DNA of 64,000 nucleotides from Kingdonia uniflora (lineage: Eukaryota > Streptophyta > Magnoliopsida > Ranunculales > Circaeasteraceae), in contig JACGCM010002659.1 in assembly GCA_014058105.1 (NCBI GenBank), positions 496,001-560,000 on the forward strand. Reading direction: 5' to 3'. Shown here piece after piece: positions 47,914-59,335 of this stretch (position 1 is its first letter; each line of letters opens with the position of its first letter). A program made the position numbers and the translations under genes. The notes below the pieces were generated by a model. That model had not been told where the DNA came from. It ran no database searches and worked only from the letters and a program-made list of their open reading frames with translations.

Positions 47914-50900
47914 AACCCTTCCTTTACGAAAGAATTCGACCACGAATTCAATCGGTCGGTGTAATCGAAAAATAAAGTTAGGTCCCTCTGTTGAAAATAT
48001 GCTTTTGATATCTATAAATCCTCATAATCAGGCTTGTCCACCCAATGCACCTTGTACATATGATAGACACCTCTCTTTGGCATCTCATTTGTACTCCTCT
48101 CTAAGACAGTGTCAATACGGTCAAACTCGTGTTCCTGCGGAAGAGGAATCGATAAAGTAATAGGTGGCACGTGGTCACCAACAAAATGTGAAAGGAGACT
48201 CACATTAACAACGTGAGATCGTCGCATATGCCGTGGGAGGTCAAACTCGTAAAAAATTTCCCCAATACTCTGAACAATATGGAAATTACCCATTTACCGA
48301 AGAGCTAATTTTGAATCCACCCTGGAACGATGCTCCTTTTCGATATACAGCATAACCAAATCACCTGGCTGAAAACTGACCTGTCGACGATGTGTATCTG
48401 CCTGTGCCTTATAGGAGGCATATATCTCTGTTAAACGTGTGCGTACGCTCTCATGGATACGCTGTATCGAAATAGCAAGCTCTGCAACAGAGAACGAAAC
48501 TGGAACCGTCAGGGGTAGAGGTGCCAAATCCAGGACTATATATGGCGATCACCACTGGACAATCATAAATGGAGACAAACCCGTAGACCTGCTGACAGAA
48601 TTGTTAAAAGCAAACTCTGTCTGAGTAAGAGCGAACACTGAATCCTTTAGACTGTCCCCAAACGTGGCTTGTAATAGGTTACCCAAACTTCTGTTAAGAA
48701 CCTCCGTCTATCCATCGATCTGAGGATGAAATGTTATGGAAAACTGTAATTTGCAACGTAAATAACCCCACAATGACCGCCATAAATGACAAGTGAACCT
48801 GACGTCTTTGTCCAACGTGATAGATCGTGGAATACCATGTAAATGAACAATCTCCTGAAAGTATAAGTAAGCAACATGAGAAGCGTCATTTGTTCGAGAA
48901 CAAGGGATGAAATGTGCCTTCTTGTAAAACCTGTCGACGATAACAAAAACCGAATCAAGGCCATCCGTAGTCATTGGTAACCCTGTCACAAAATCCATAG
49001 AGATGTACGTTTTACCATGGTGCCCCAGGAATGGGTAAGGGTGTGTATAGGCTAGTGTTTATATGAGTGCCCTTAGATGTATGACAGGTATTGCACCGCT
49101 GAATGAACTGGTTGACATCACGCCGCATACTAGGCCAAAAATATGTCTCTCACATAGATGACATCGTCTTAGCCATTCTAAAATGACCACCAAGTTCCTC
49201 ACTATGTATCTCAACTATGATACTATCTCAAACTAACGATGTAGGAATGCATAGTGTAGTCTCATGAAACAAATACCCGTCCTGAATAGAGTACTAACCA
49301 CTTCTCACACCTTCTTGTGCGAGACAATCGCCAAAAATAAGACCGAATAACTCATCTGTAGTATAGAGATCACGTAATGTCTCAAACCCAAATACTGAAG
49401 CGCGGAGAGTAACAAGAACCTCCTTGTGTCTACTCAGACCATTTTCGATCGTGTTCTCTTTCTCTTGACGTACTGAGTGTTGAACGTATAGTCTTGGAGA
49501 AAGTTGAGCCACTTTGCTTGTCTATCATAAGTGACCCACTGCTGACTGTGCATATGACGTAATGCATTATGATCAGTGTGGAGAATAAACTCCCTGTGTA
49601 CCAAATATTGCCTTCAATGAGTTAGTGAGTGGACAACTACTAGCAACTCAATATCATAAGTAAAATATCACAACTATGGACCCGAAAGTTTCTTAGCAAA
49701 ATACACAATTGGCTTTCCCCATTGAGAAAGAATTGGCCCAATACGAGTTTTACACGCATCTGTGTGTACATGGAACAACTCTGTAAAGTCAGGTAGTACT
49801 AGAACAGGAGCTGATGTTAACCTATCCTTAATCGTTGTAAAAGCTGCAGCTGCCTCTGCCCCCAGACAAATGGAACGTCTAGCATCAAATCAGTCAGTGG
49901 TGTCATGATCGTATTAACACCCTGAATAAACCTCTTGTAAAACGTAGCTAACTTGTAGAAACTCTGAACATGTGAAGTCGATGTAGGAACTGACCAATCC
50001 TGATAGTCTAAACCTTGTCGGTGTCAACCCGTATACCATCAGCTGACACCACAAATCCCAAAAATTGTACTTAATCAACCATGAAAGAATACTTCTTTAG
50101 CTGAAGAAATAGCTTGTTGTCCTGGAGGACTCCAAGAATAGTTGCGATGTGCTCTAAGTGTTCTTCCTCTGTTTTACTGTAGATCAGGATATCATCGAAG
50201 AATACAACAACAAACTTGTTGATGTACTTGCGCAAGGCCTCTGTCATCAACCTCATAAATGTTGACGGTACGTTAGAATGGCCGAAAGGCATGACCATCC
50301 ACTCGAATAGACCATCCTTTATTTTGAACGTCGTCTTCCACTCATCACCTGGCCCTGCACATGGTGACATGCTCTCTCTAACTAGCCCTTTGATACATAA
50401 CTCAGAAACCTGTTTCTGTAACTCTGCATGTTCTGCGGGTACCATCCGGTAGTGAGGTAAGTTCGGGAGTGGGGATCCCAGAACAAAATCAATAACATGT
50501 TGTATATCACGTAGGGGAGGTAATGTATTATCCGTATTTTCCTCACAAACATCACTGAACTCTGCAATAATGGATTGTAAACAAGAAGGGACATGAGTAG
50601 GGGTGAATAATACGTACTAACAAGGGCATATGCCCTACCGAGATCGAGCATTGGCAATGAAACTGGCACATTCCCGTCGTACAGCTGCGACAAGTATCGG
50701 CAGAGGCATAAGCTCTAGGACAACTTTTCCCTTCCCCATAAGAAACTAAAGGTATTTATCTCCCCATCATAACAGTTTTTTTGTCAAACATTCAAGGCCT
50801 CTCAAGTAGGATATGGCAAATGTCCATATCATCTATCAAAGTGTGGATGGTATCCTCATAAATGTCACCTATCGTGAACGTCAACATGCACTCGTCTTGG

Positions 50901-51978
50901 GAACGCTTTCCTTGTCCACGAGAAAGCTAAGTAAGATCAAACGGTTCCATACTTGGGAAAGTCTCTAACTTTAGCTTCTCCATAAGCTCATTGGCCACCA
51001 AATTCTTTGTAGACCCACAATCAAGAATTACCTCACAGAGCTTTCCCCTTTGCTATGCAACGTGTACGGAATATGTTGTTACGGAACCAAAAATTTGGCT
51101 TTTCTGGGTTAAACCTCAATAATTTGTTTAACGAAGCACATAGGGGTAAGTTGTGGACGACGCCACGAAAGCTGGGGTTTTGCTTGACAAGACCGTCAAG
51201 CTCAACTTGTTGTGGTGACGTCGGTAGGGACCATGATAACGATGTCGCCGTTGGCAGTGGTGAGTCAGAGAGAGGCAGACTCGGTGAAGGAGGAATCTCT
51301 TTTGGTCCATGAGGCTCTCTGCTGTTTTGATGGAGAGCAACTGGGTCAAGTTATGTTTGCTTGAGGGAGATGAATTTGATGGGCCCCTTTGAACTTGAAA
51401 ACTTGGACTTTTGTTTTCGGCAGTTGGGTTAGGATGTTGGGCTTAGACCCAAGTTTGGGCGTAGGCTTGTTGAAGGGATGTTGCGGACTTGGACCCAAGT
51501 GCTTGAACCTGGACCGGGCTCGTGCGAGCTGGCCTTAAACCCGACCCATGTGGGTCGAAAGGAACCCACGTACAGTCTGTCTCCTTCACGAATTGCCTTA
51601 CGGTAGGCGGAACTGATTTGGGGGTTTCGACCTCCTCTCCGGGAGTCGGGATCGCGCCTTCTTCAAAAGTCGATTCGGATTTGGGGGGGTCAATCAAACT
51701 GTACAACGTCGGTAATTTACTTGGATTTTAAACCGTCGTGGCCGTAACGTGTTCACGTGGCTCGCGTTGATTCGTAACGCTAGGGACGCCGGAGAACACC
51801 TCGACGGCGTGGGGTAAATGGGGTAAACCGTATTGATCTTCATCTTTGTAAATTCGTAGGATTGTTTGGAACAACTCGGATTGAGCGTTCACAAGATCTG
51901 GGAGAAACTCGTGGGTTGCATTCATCTCATCGAATCGAAGGATTGAAAGGCCGCTCTGATACCATATTACCACTTTAG
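47914..51978 (-). mobile_element. Ty3/Gypsy retrotransposon interior, degenerate, probably chromovirus-like
   Basis: Read on the minus strand: primer-binding site at 51964-51953; a gag-like region about 51950-51100 (no knuckle seen); protease near 51045 with ILDCGSTKNLVANELMEKL, where the usual D-S/T-G is D-C-G; reverse transcriptase 50445-50071 with WMVMPFGHSNVPSTF and FVVVFFDDILIYSK; RNase H tract about 49800-49290; integrase core from 48998 with MDFVTGLPMTTDGLDSVFVI and VDRFYKKAHFIPC; integrase C-terminus 48527-48294 (FQPGDLVML); and a chromodomain-like end (YHMYKVHWVDKPDYEDL, about 48080-48012). Numerous stops and shifts break it. Confidence 0.9.
51953..51964 (-). promoter_or_regulatory. 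Gypsy primer-binding site
   Basis: GCTCTGATACCA on the plus strand is the exact complement of TGGTATCAGAGC, the initiator-Met tRNA primer site. It fixes the minus orientation. It is unusually distant (about 14 nt) from the LTR end as judged by alignment of the two LTRs. Confidence 0.9.
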
Positions 51979-52532
51979 TGTAAACTGATTACGCGGAAGC
52001 CTGATAATGAAGAAGAACACTTAGGCTCAGTTTGGTTCACTATAAACATGATCCAAATGCAAACAATTTGCATTTCTAACCGCTTCCATGTGTTTGGTTC
52101 ACTTTTGCAAAACAAACAACTTGCATTTCTATGCAAAACCTTCTCTTTTTGCTTGCATTTGGTTACAGTGAAAAATCTCTGCAACAGAGTTTGCATTCTT
52201 TGGGAGAGAAAATAGGAGAAAAATAAAGATCTTTTAAGGGATAAAAAATGGTAGTTATCATTTGCATTGCAGTGCACTTAACCAAACACAAACATCAATC
52301 AGTAATTAGTTGCACTTGCATTGCATTGCATTCCTGCCTCTATTGAAAAAATTTCCCCAACTTTTATTGTAATGCATCGAATTTGCATTGCAGCGAACCA
52401 AACTGAGCCTTAATACACTCAATTGGGGAAGAAATTAGGTTTTTGAGGAACCCTAATTTTAATTTATTAGAACATTTTTTTTTTCACCTAAAACTAACTA
52501 CTGGAGAAAGTAAAGAGACCCTCTCTTTATAG
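51979..52532 (-). repeat. 5' LTR of the Gypsy element, split by a MITE and truncated
   Basis: Matches the 3' LTR through TGTAAACTGATTACGCGGAA to GAAGAACACTTA, then again from 52410 (TTAATACACTC) to CTCTCTTTATAG at 52532. Beyond that the remaining LTR bases are replaced by other sequence. Confidence 0.8.
52024..52409. mobile_element. Harbinger/Tourist-type MITE
   Basis: 386 bp with perfect 15-bp terminal inverted repeats GGCTCAGTTTGGTTC / GAACCAAACTGAGCC (52024-52038, 52395-52409) and the TTA target duplication typical of PIF/Harbinger (52021-52023, 52410-52412). The sister LTR at 44974 provides the empty site GAACACTTAATACAC. No coding capacity. Confidence 0.93.
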
Positions 52533-53924
52533 CCGAGTTAGAACCTGGCCCGACCTGATCACTCCGGCTCGGTTTTGGTTCGGATTTTGAATCTGATCGG
52601 TTCAAGTCCGGGTTCAGAATTGAATAACCCGATTAACCCGGGTTGGATCAAGCCAAGCCAAGCCTACCGGACCGTGTACAACCCTACTCTCTACTTGCAC
52701 CATTCCATTTCACTCCTACTCCCATTTAGTACATAATCTAACATGCCTACTATACTCTATTTGATTTAATCAGTGGCGTGCTCTTGGAGTCTGACAACAT
52801 AAAAAATACATACAAAACTTGTCTATGAAACTACTTGGGCATTCCCACGGTTGATGCATGGCGCTAAATTGTTATCTCACTTTTGGCCTTATAATTTACA
52901 GGTCATAGGTTAGTAATGGGTGAGCTTTACTTAGGTCCTGTTTGGCTAAAATAGGGCCTGGCAGTTTAGGCCGACTTTGTGGTTAAGCGCTTACTCAAAA
53001 AGATTTACAACTTGCATAAATAGACATCGACATGGTTTAGACCCTGAATTTTATAATATAACTTTAGGATATACCTAAATGGATATACATAGTACTTAGA
53101 TATTTGGTATAGAGACTATTAAAATTAACTCCCTAGTGCCAAAGATAGTACTTTCCTATCTTTGGATAAACTGCCACCCTAATTTGTTACAATTTTCTAT
53201 GATAAATTTTTGTTTACTAAAGGTTCGGGAGAAAGATAGTGGTGAGGTATGGGAGAACCAAGTAACTAAATGGTTTGCTACGATTTCCAATAAATTTCTG
53301 GCTTGCTAGAGAAGCTTCATGCCCAATAACTGGGTGAGGGATGTTCAAGAAGACAATATCCATTTAGGAACGGAGATAAATAGTGATTAAAGTTAAAATG
53401 AATTATATCTTAAAACGATAACTATTTCAAGTGAACAAATTACTTTATAATATCAAAATCTGTTATGATCCACATAGAGTGAATGGAGGGAAGAAAGAAA
53501 AAAAGAGACGAAACACGTTTTGTGACAGCTTTAGCTTTTAACTAAGCCTATTGTAAGACACTCTCTATGGTCGTTTGATTAACATTCCAATAGAAGAATA
53601 TAAAACATTAATCACAGTGAGAATACTTGCTTACAGAGCTTATACATGGAAGTGTCGTTGACTAAAGTTGTATGTTTGTTTCTACAGATGCACTATATCA
53701 TTACACCTAAACATGTCATTCACTCATGTTATCTAACAAAACGAAATTTGACTTAAAAATAGCTTTAAATTCAACGCGAAATAGACATTGGTCAAAGTTT
53801 CTCAGTAGTCTGTAACAACTACCAAAGCTATAACCGAAACTGTCTAAAACCTAGTGCAAACCGAACATTCGTTTTAAACTACGGCTACACCAAAGGGCAT
53901 GGCACTGGTATCATTCGATGCAAT
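52533..53924. other. Insertion fragment and gene-free sequence
   Basis: Positions 52533-52685 are a C/G-patterned insert ending GTACAACCCT that replaces the end of the Gypsy LTR. It resembles the end of a dispersed hAT-like element, but only one end is recognisable. From 52690 to 53924 no gene or repeat was identified. Confidence 0.4.
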
Positions 53925-54200
53925 TTGATGAACAGGACTGCTGACCTTCCGCCACTTTGCTTTCAGAGCTCCCAGAGACTCAAGCAAGTGCAAATCCTAG
54001 GACTGATCCGTCTCTATAAGCAATGCCAATCACATTGGCAGCCACCTCGTGCTCCAGTTGATCAACTAGTGGATAAAAATTCTCCTCAAGGATTGTCCTC
54101 TGGCTCTGGTTGTTCAGATGATGCATTTGGGAGTGCAGTAGCCAAAGCACCAATAAGTATAGGCTGCGACATGGAACCACAATCCTCAAACAACCCTAGA
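53925..54200 (-). pseudogene. Poly(A)-binding protein C-terminal (MLLE) pseudogene
   Basis: Minus-strand pieces in three frames reassemble in family order: PILIGALATALPNAS; then RTILEENFYPLVDQLEHEVA; then after a shift TDQS and DLHLLESLGALKAK. The PABP C-terminus reads similarly (LGE-LYPLV-QLE, then LLEMDQ-EVLHLLESP-ALKAKV). This helical domain recruits PAM2-motif partners. Only this end is present, without introns and with at least two frameshifts and stops, suggesting a 5'-truncated retrocopy. Confidence 0.8.
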
Positions 54201-55050
54201 ATATTAACATCGTCGGAAAAAAAAAATCAAAGATTTCAGGTGCTGGCTGAAGAAGTGAAACCGGAATAGTTGATTCCATAATGAACTGTTGAAGACATGT
54301 AATAATCGGAAGAAAAAAAATGCTTCAGGATCTTCTGGCAATCTTCATCCACTTTTTTACGAATTTTTGTGATTTTATAGGACACATAGAAACTGTTAAA
54401 GACTGCAGGAAACGCATCCTCCGTCCTATCCCTTTGGCTATTTATGGCGAGAAATGCAATGCAATTGGGAATCTGGGATTAGAAATATGGTTTTGTGCGC
54501 TCTGGTCTAAGAAATAAAAGATCTAAGGATACTCTTTTCTAGATTCAAAAGTTCCTAATTTGACCAAAGCACAAGTACGAAAGTTACTAAGCCTATTCTA
54601 ATTTCTAATTTCTAACATGTACCAGTATGAAGTGTAAGATGACAAGATTAGGAAGCCATCCAATTAAAATTATTAATCGTTAGTTTCTTCTAACTAGGAT
54701 CCTCATCCTCTAGATCAATTAGAACTGTGATCAGTTTAAGCTTTATTTCTAAGATTTGCTAATTGTAACTTTCTATATAACAATATCACTGATTCTGTGT
54801 TCGAGTTATTCAACACATTTTTCGTACAAATCAGTATATATATAGATATTTCTTGAGCTTAACAATGAGTAATTTCTTGCAAGTTGGCATACTCAGATCG
54901 AGCAAGCAATATGACGCAGAGACTCTATATATCCCTAGTTCCTAGTTCCTCTCACCTACCCCCTACACCACTATTGCCCCTCAACCTCCTTCACCCAATC
55001 TTTGTTTTCCTTACTTCAATGCCACTAGACTAAAGCTCACTTCAATTTAA
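54201..55050. other. No gene recognised
   Basis: AT-rich intergenic sequence between two pseudogene fragments. Short frames only. Confidence 0.3.
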
Positions 55051-55052
55051 CA

Positions 55053-55475
55053 CAAGCAGGATCGTCACCTCCAACTCCATTACACCAAAAGAAAGCAGCT
55101 GTTGCTGCCAAGCTAGCTGCCATGATGTCGTCTGGTTAGATGCTTACTTTTGTTCCTTCATCTATTGCTGCAGGAGAAGCAGCTGCTGCTTCTATGAACA
55201 ACGGTAGCTTCAATCTCATCTCACCCTAGTAAAATCAGAAACTTGACAAGCCAATGCTTGTTTCTGATACTGGCAACTCAATCTACTTTTCCGACCAGTT
55301 TTCACCGCTACAGCGGCCTCAACCTATTCCAACACGACACCGCCCCGTACATCCATATGTATAGTCTACTATGCCTTATGGTCCAAATTAGCCTACGACC
55401 ACCATCCCTGATTTCTATTCACAAGACCTACCCCCACTATCACCATCACCACTACCAAATTTCCAGTATATTATA
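55053..55475 (+). pseudogene. CID-domain (RPRD1-like) protein fragment, probable pseudogene
   Basis: One frame reads GSSPPTPLHQKKAAVAAKLA, MMSSG-stop-MLTFVPSSIAAGEAAA, then LDKPMLVSDTGNSIYF and a Pro-rich tail. This layout resembles the middle and C-terminal part of plant CID-domain proteins related to RPRD1, which bind the RNA polymerase II tail. The CID itself is not present. Stops interrupt the frame and there is no visible intron. The assignment rests on memory of family composition and is moderate. Confidence 0.5.
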
Positions 55476-56372
55476 ATATGGTGAGCCGTCCGTCTTCAAG
55501 CAACATATTGTTAAAAGCAAGAGAGTGCAAATAATGTATCTACTAGTCTATGAATTTCTTAAGAAAAATGCTGTTAACAAATATAACTTATTCTGTTACA
55601 AGAGAACATTATGAATGAAAAGGTACGAGAATGCAATAAAACTAGGTATGTTCAGCATCATGTAATGCAAATAATCAATAAAAACTAAAAAGGTAAAATA
55701 AGGAAGAAGTGGGCACCAAGTCTAGATACTAGATATTATATAAACGAGAACTACATCAGACTTTTCAACGACACGGGGGGGCTGTTGCAGTGAACAAAAT
55801 ACCTTCCGAGTTGTCCAACTGCCTCAACTGCTTGTTGTTGACATCATAAGCATAGTAACCATCTGGAGGATGACATTCAAATATGATCACTTGTCCATTG
55901 TTAATACTTCCGGCAACATAGGCAGTACTCCTAAGGATGTTGTTAGATCTTTGCTCAGGTTTTTGGTCGATGCTCAACTTTTTTACCCACTCTCCTTTGC
56001 CGCTGATGGGGCAAACTTTCCACATCCATACATCAGATAATTGAGGAATACGTGTATGTATCGACAAAAGACAAGTAGTCACCCATGTTTAATAACGATG
56101 GGTAAAAGTAGCGATGAGAGAGTCTAGTCGGGAGGTGCAAGACTTGAATGGTTTCATGTGTGTGTTTGAGCCAACGTTGCAATACAGAGTCCCTTGGATC
56201 AACACATGTTTTCCCACCCAGTATTTGTTTACCAGTTTTCGTCCCTCTTGAAGTAGTATTGCATCATCAATTGGTCTCATCACGACCTAACGTCCATATG
56301 TTGAAGGAACGAATACTAATTTAATCCAATGATGATCATCAACTACGGTGTGATGATTTCGTTTGTAACAGG

Positions 56373-57459
56373 ATGTTGGAATTTTTCAAAACTTATACCT
56401 CTTTTGAGCCTTGAACCCATGACCTCTTGGTCATCTATTTTATGTGACTCCTATACTATAGCCTAAAGTTTAGTCCCACATTGTTTATAAACAATAGATG
56501 AACTAAACATATAAGGTAGTACCCATGTGACATGTGTGTAACATGTGACATAGAGAGAGTATATAGTTGTGTGAGTGTGTGAGAGGATTTAATACTCTAT
56601 ACCGGGCCGGCTCGGACTTGGGATTGGGCAATTGGCTCTTCTGGCTCTGGGGGCCTTGGGCCCTTTGGGCTTGGGTATCCATAATCTTTTTAACAAAAAG
56701 TTCATTGGGCTTGGGCTTGGTTTATTCCTTAGTCTTGGTCTTCACTTTGGATTGGGCAATTGGCTCTTCTGGCTCTGGGGGCCTTGGGCCCTTTGGGCTT
56801 GGGTATCCATAATCTTTTTAACAAAAAGTTCATTGGGCTTGGGCTTGGTTTATTCCTTAGTCTTGGTCTTCACTTTGTTTTCTCCACCTCTTCTCTCTCT
56901 CTTGTACGGTTACCTAAGGGTGGTGCATACTTCATTCTTACGTAGACTTCCGGGATAACTGAAGTCTACTGTATACGTTACGCTCGTTGTATCCTGGAAA
57001 GAGATCAGACCTTCGTTACCTTACCCGAGGTAGGTCGAAATACTCTTTAAAGATAGTGCGACCCACGCCTCGAGCAATCACAACCTCTCTCTCTCTTTGC
57101 TGTAGGCGCTGAGTTCCCTCCTCAAACTTCAACTGCTTGCCTGAAACTGTCGGTGTTGTTGTGATCAGTTCTTCCCGCTGCTAACGCTAACGCTGTTCTG
57201 ATAATAACTGTTGCTCTTATAAACCAGTTCTGATAACTGTTGTTTGCCAGAATCTGCCTGTTTGTTGCTGCTGTATTCCTATACTTTAATCAGACCTGAG
57301 GCTGTTGTTTATCGCTGCTGTTACAACAAGTTACTACTGCCGTTGTTTAATATCTGAGTTGCTGTTGTTCATTGCCGGAGTACTTGTTTTACTGTTGCTG
57401 AAATACCTTACTTCTATAACATCTTGCTGTTACAACTTCAAGAAGGGAAAGCTATACTT
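56373..57459 (+). mobile_element. Probable solo LTR inserted in the F-box gene
   Basis: The 1087-bp insert is flanked by ACAGG on both sides (56368-56372 and 57460-57464), a 5-bp duplication that fits an LTR element. The uninterrupted F-box reading (YEP...HPVTNE) fits its removal. It starts ATGTTGGAATTTTTC, like many Copia LTRs, but the right end is not a clean CA. Orientation is inferred from the left end only. Confidence 0.6.
56621..56876. repeat. 128-bp direct tandem duplication
   Basis: Units 56621-56748 and 56749-56876, each starting GGATTGGGCAATTGGCTCTT, are essentially identical. They lie inside the insertion in the F-box gene. Long open frames across them are by-products of the G/T-rich repeat. 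Confidence 0.92.
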
Positions 57460-57954
57460 ACAGGTTCATAAGACTTAAATTATTTCTAAATCACATGAAT
57501 AGCGGCAGCAACATCCTCCTCTCGCAGTGATTTAACCAAAAGTAGACCGTTGCAAGATGATAAAAGATTAAGTTGCTTATTGGGGTAGTTGGCTAAATCA
57601 TGTACCTTGTTGAATTCGGCTCCTTCAGAGTGCTCCATAAAACGGACCACACATGAAGTTTTATTTGTTAATTATAGTGATGATGCCTTCTTGTTGTTTC
57701 ACAGCGGATGTGATGACACTATGATTAGAGATTATGTTTAACCATTGTTTGCACTGATACTTGAAGCCAAGTTGAATTGAATAGGCTGAAATTCTCTTCA
57801 AGATGTCAATCATCAAATCATCACAAAGATGTGGAACTCTTCTTGTTATACTCTCCTCCTTCATCTTCCTCTTCTCATTGTTAGGGTTAGGACCTCTTCT
57901 TCTCTTCTTCAGTTTTTTCATTGCAATCAAATAATACCAACTAATCTTCACCAT

Positions 57955-59335
57955 TATTTATGGATCTCTCGCTCTATCTCTATCTCTGACTTTGAGTTAA
58001 CTGACGGTTTAGTTGCGGTCTATGAGCGGGGACTAGGACTAGGACACGGCAACACGGTGGGAAACGACCATCAGTTCTTCAGTGAACAATTTTCTTGGCT
58101 CAAGTTTTGCAGATTAAAAATAACAAAAATCAATCCTACGGCTTAAAATTTCAAGCAAACCACAGTATATGAATCCAACGAAAACTTGGTAGATTTTCCT
58201 ATATATATATATATATTCATTCGACAATTCGAAACCCAATAACATTGATCATATCACAATTCGGAGTAAGTACACTGGAGGGACCCCAATACCCATTTTC
58301 AGATTGATAAATTGTACTACAAATTTAGATTGATTGCCCTTAATTTCCGTTTAGTGAACTACGCCAACAAATGAAAATTAAAAGTCAAATTCAACCTTAA
58401 ATCATAAAATTAGAAATACCCATAACTACAAATAGGGAATTTAAGCAAACAAAGTTAAATTCAGTTCAACCCTAGTTCTAAGCAATAGAGTGGCGCAATG
58501 GAGATAATACCAAGAATCTAACCCTAACATGTAATTATGTATCTAATTGATCATAATTTTCATAACAAATGCACTACAATCACGCAATTAGGTTGAATAA
58601 AGTGACGCAATAAAGATAATACCCAAGTACGCATCACAAGACAAACCATTGCTTTGGAACAATTTTTGTGCCATATTTAGCCTTTTGTTTATGCCTATTG
58701 CAAGACACTCGCAATAGGTTTGATTAGTCCCCTTATGACTTCGCTAAACAAAATCGGATATAGAGTTACTAAGTAATTTTTGGTTTAACCGAAGATGTAA
58801 AAGATAACAATTGGGTGCCTTGTCAAATGGCATTCCGAGTGAACAAACGCTTTTCCTTACTTGGTCTCATAAACCATAAATAGTCCTCTTGGGATAACTT
58901 TTAAGTCATAAACCATTGTTCTCTCTGGAGCATAAATGATACTTTTGAATAAACATTAGATTCCTTCACATTTTTGTCTTGTGAACGTGTGGGAATCAAA
59001 ATTCAATATCATAAATAGCCCTCTTGCGATAACTTTGAAGTCATAAACCATTGTTCTCTATTAAAATTACAAAGGTCTCCGGTAGTGGTGAGGAGTAAGG
59101 AACAAAATAGTTTGGATATTTTGGGTGGGTCCCACCATTGATGAGGTTGCTTTAAGGTCACATTCAACAATGGGAGTGTAAAATAACCAATGTCTAAATA
59201 ACCCATACCAGTTACAACAAAACATCTCATCAACGGACGGCATTTTTTCATAAGCAACTGCTGCACCTAGACCACACCAGACAACTAAGAATGCATTTTT
59301 ATCTGGAGTTAAGGAGTACAAGCTGATCAGAAGCC
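57955..59335. other. Intergenic region upstream of the choline transporter-like gene
   Basis: No gene recognised. A direct repeat of about 50 bp (CATAAATAG.CCTCTTG.GATAACTTT.AAGTCATAAACC) lies at about 58876-58920 and 59012-59056. Promoter elements of the downstream gene should lie here but none stands out. Confidence 0.4.

Larger units (their letters stand above)
55765..57954 (-). pseudogene. F-box protein gene split by an LTR-like insertion
   Basis: The N-terminal frame (57954-57661) carries an F-box: VPHLCDDLMIDILKRIS then KYQCKQWLNIISNHS. After a frameshift the sequence continues CVVRFMEHSEGAEF and LLSSCNGLLLVKS down to SYEP near 57465. An insertion intervenes, then HPVTNEIITP resumes at about 56371. 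The F-box-associated part follows (ATFTHRY-stop-TWVTTCLLSI, LSDVWMWKV, GEWVKKLSID, IFECHPPDGYYAYDV) to the stop at 55765. Such proteins are substrate receptors of SCF ubiquitin ligases. Several stops precede and follow the insertion, so the locus is a pseudogene. Confidence 0.8.

Noticed and set aside
56567..56958. Gly/Leu/Trp-rich open frames of about 80-108 codons
   Set aside because: They translate a G/T-rich 128-bp tandem duplication in an LTR-like insertion in several frames; no sign of selection for coding.
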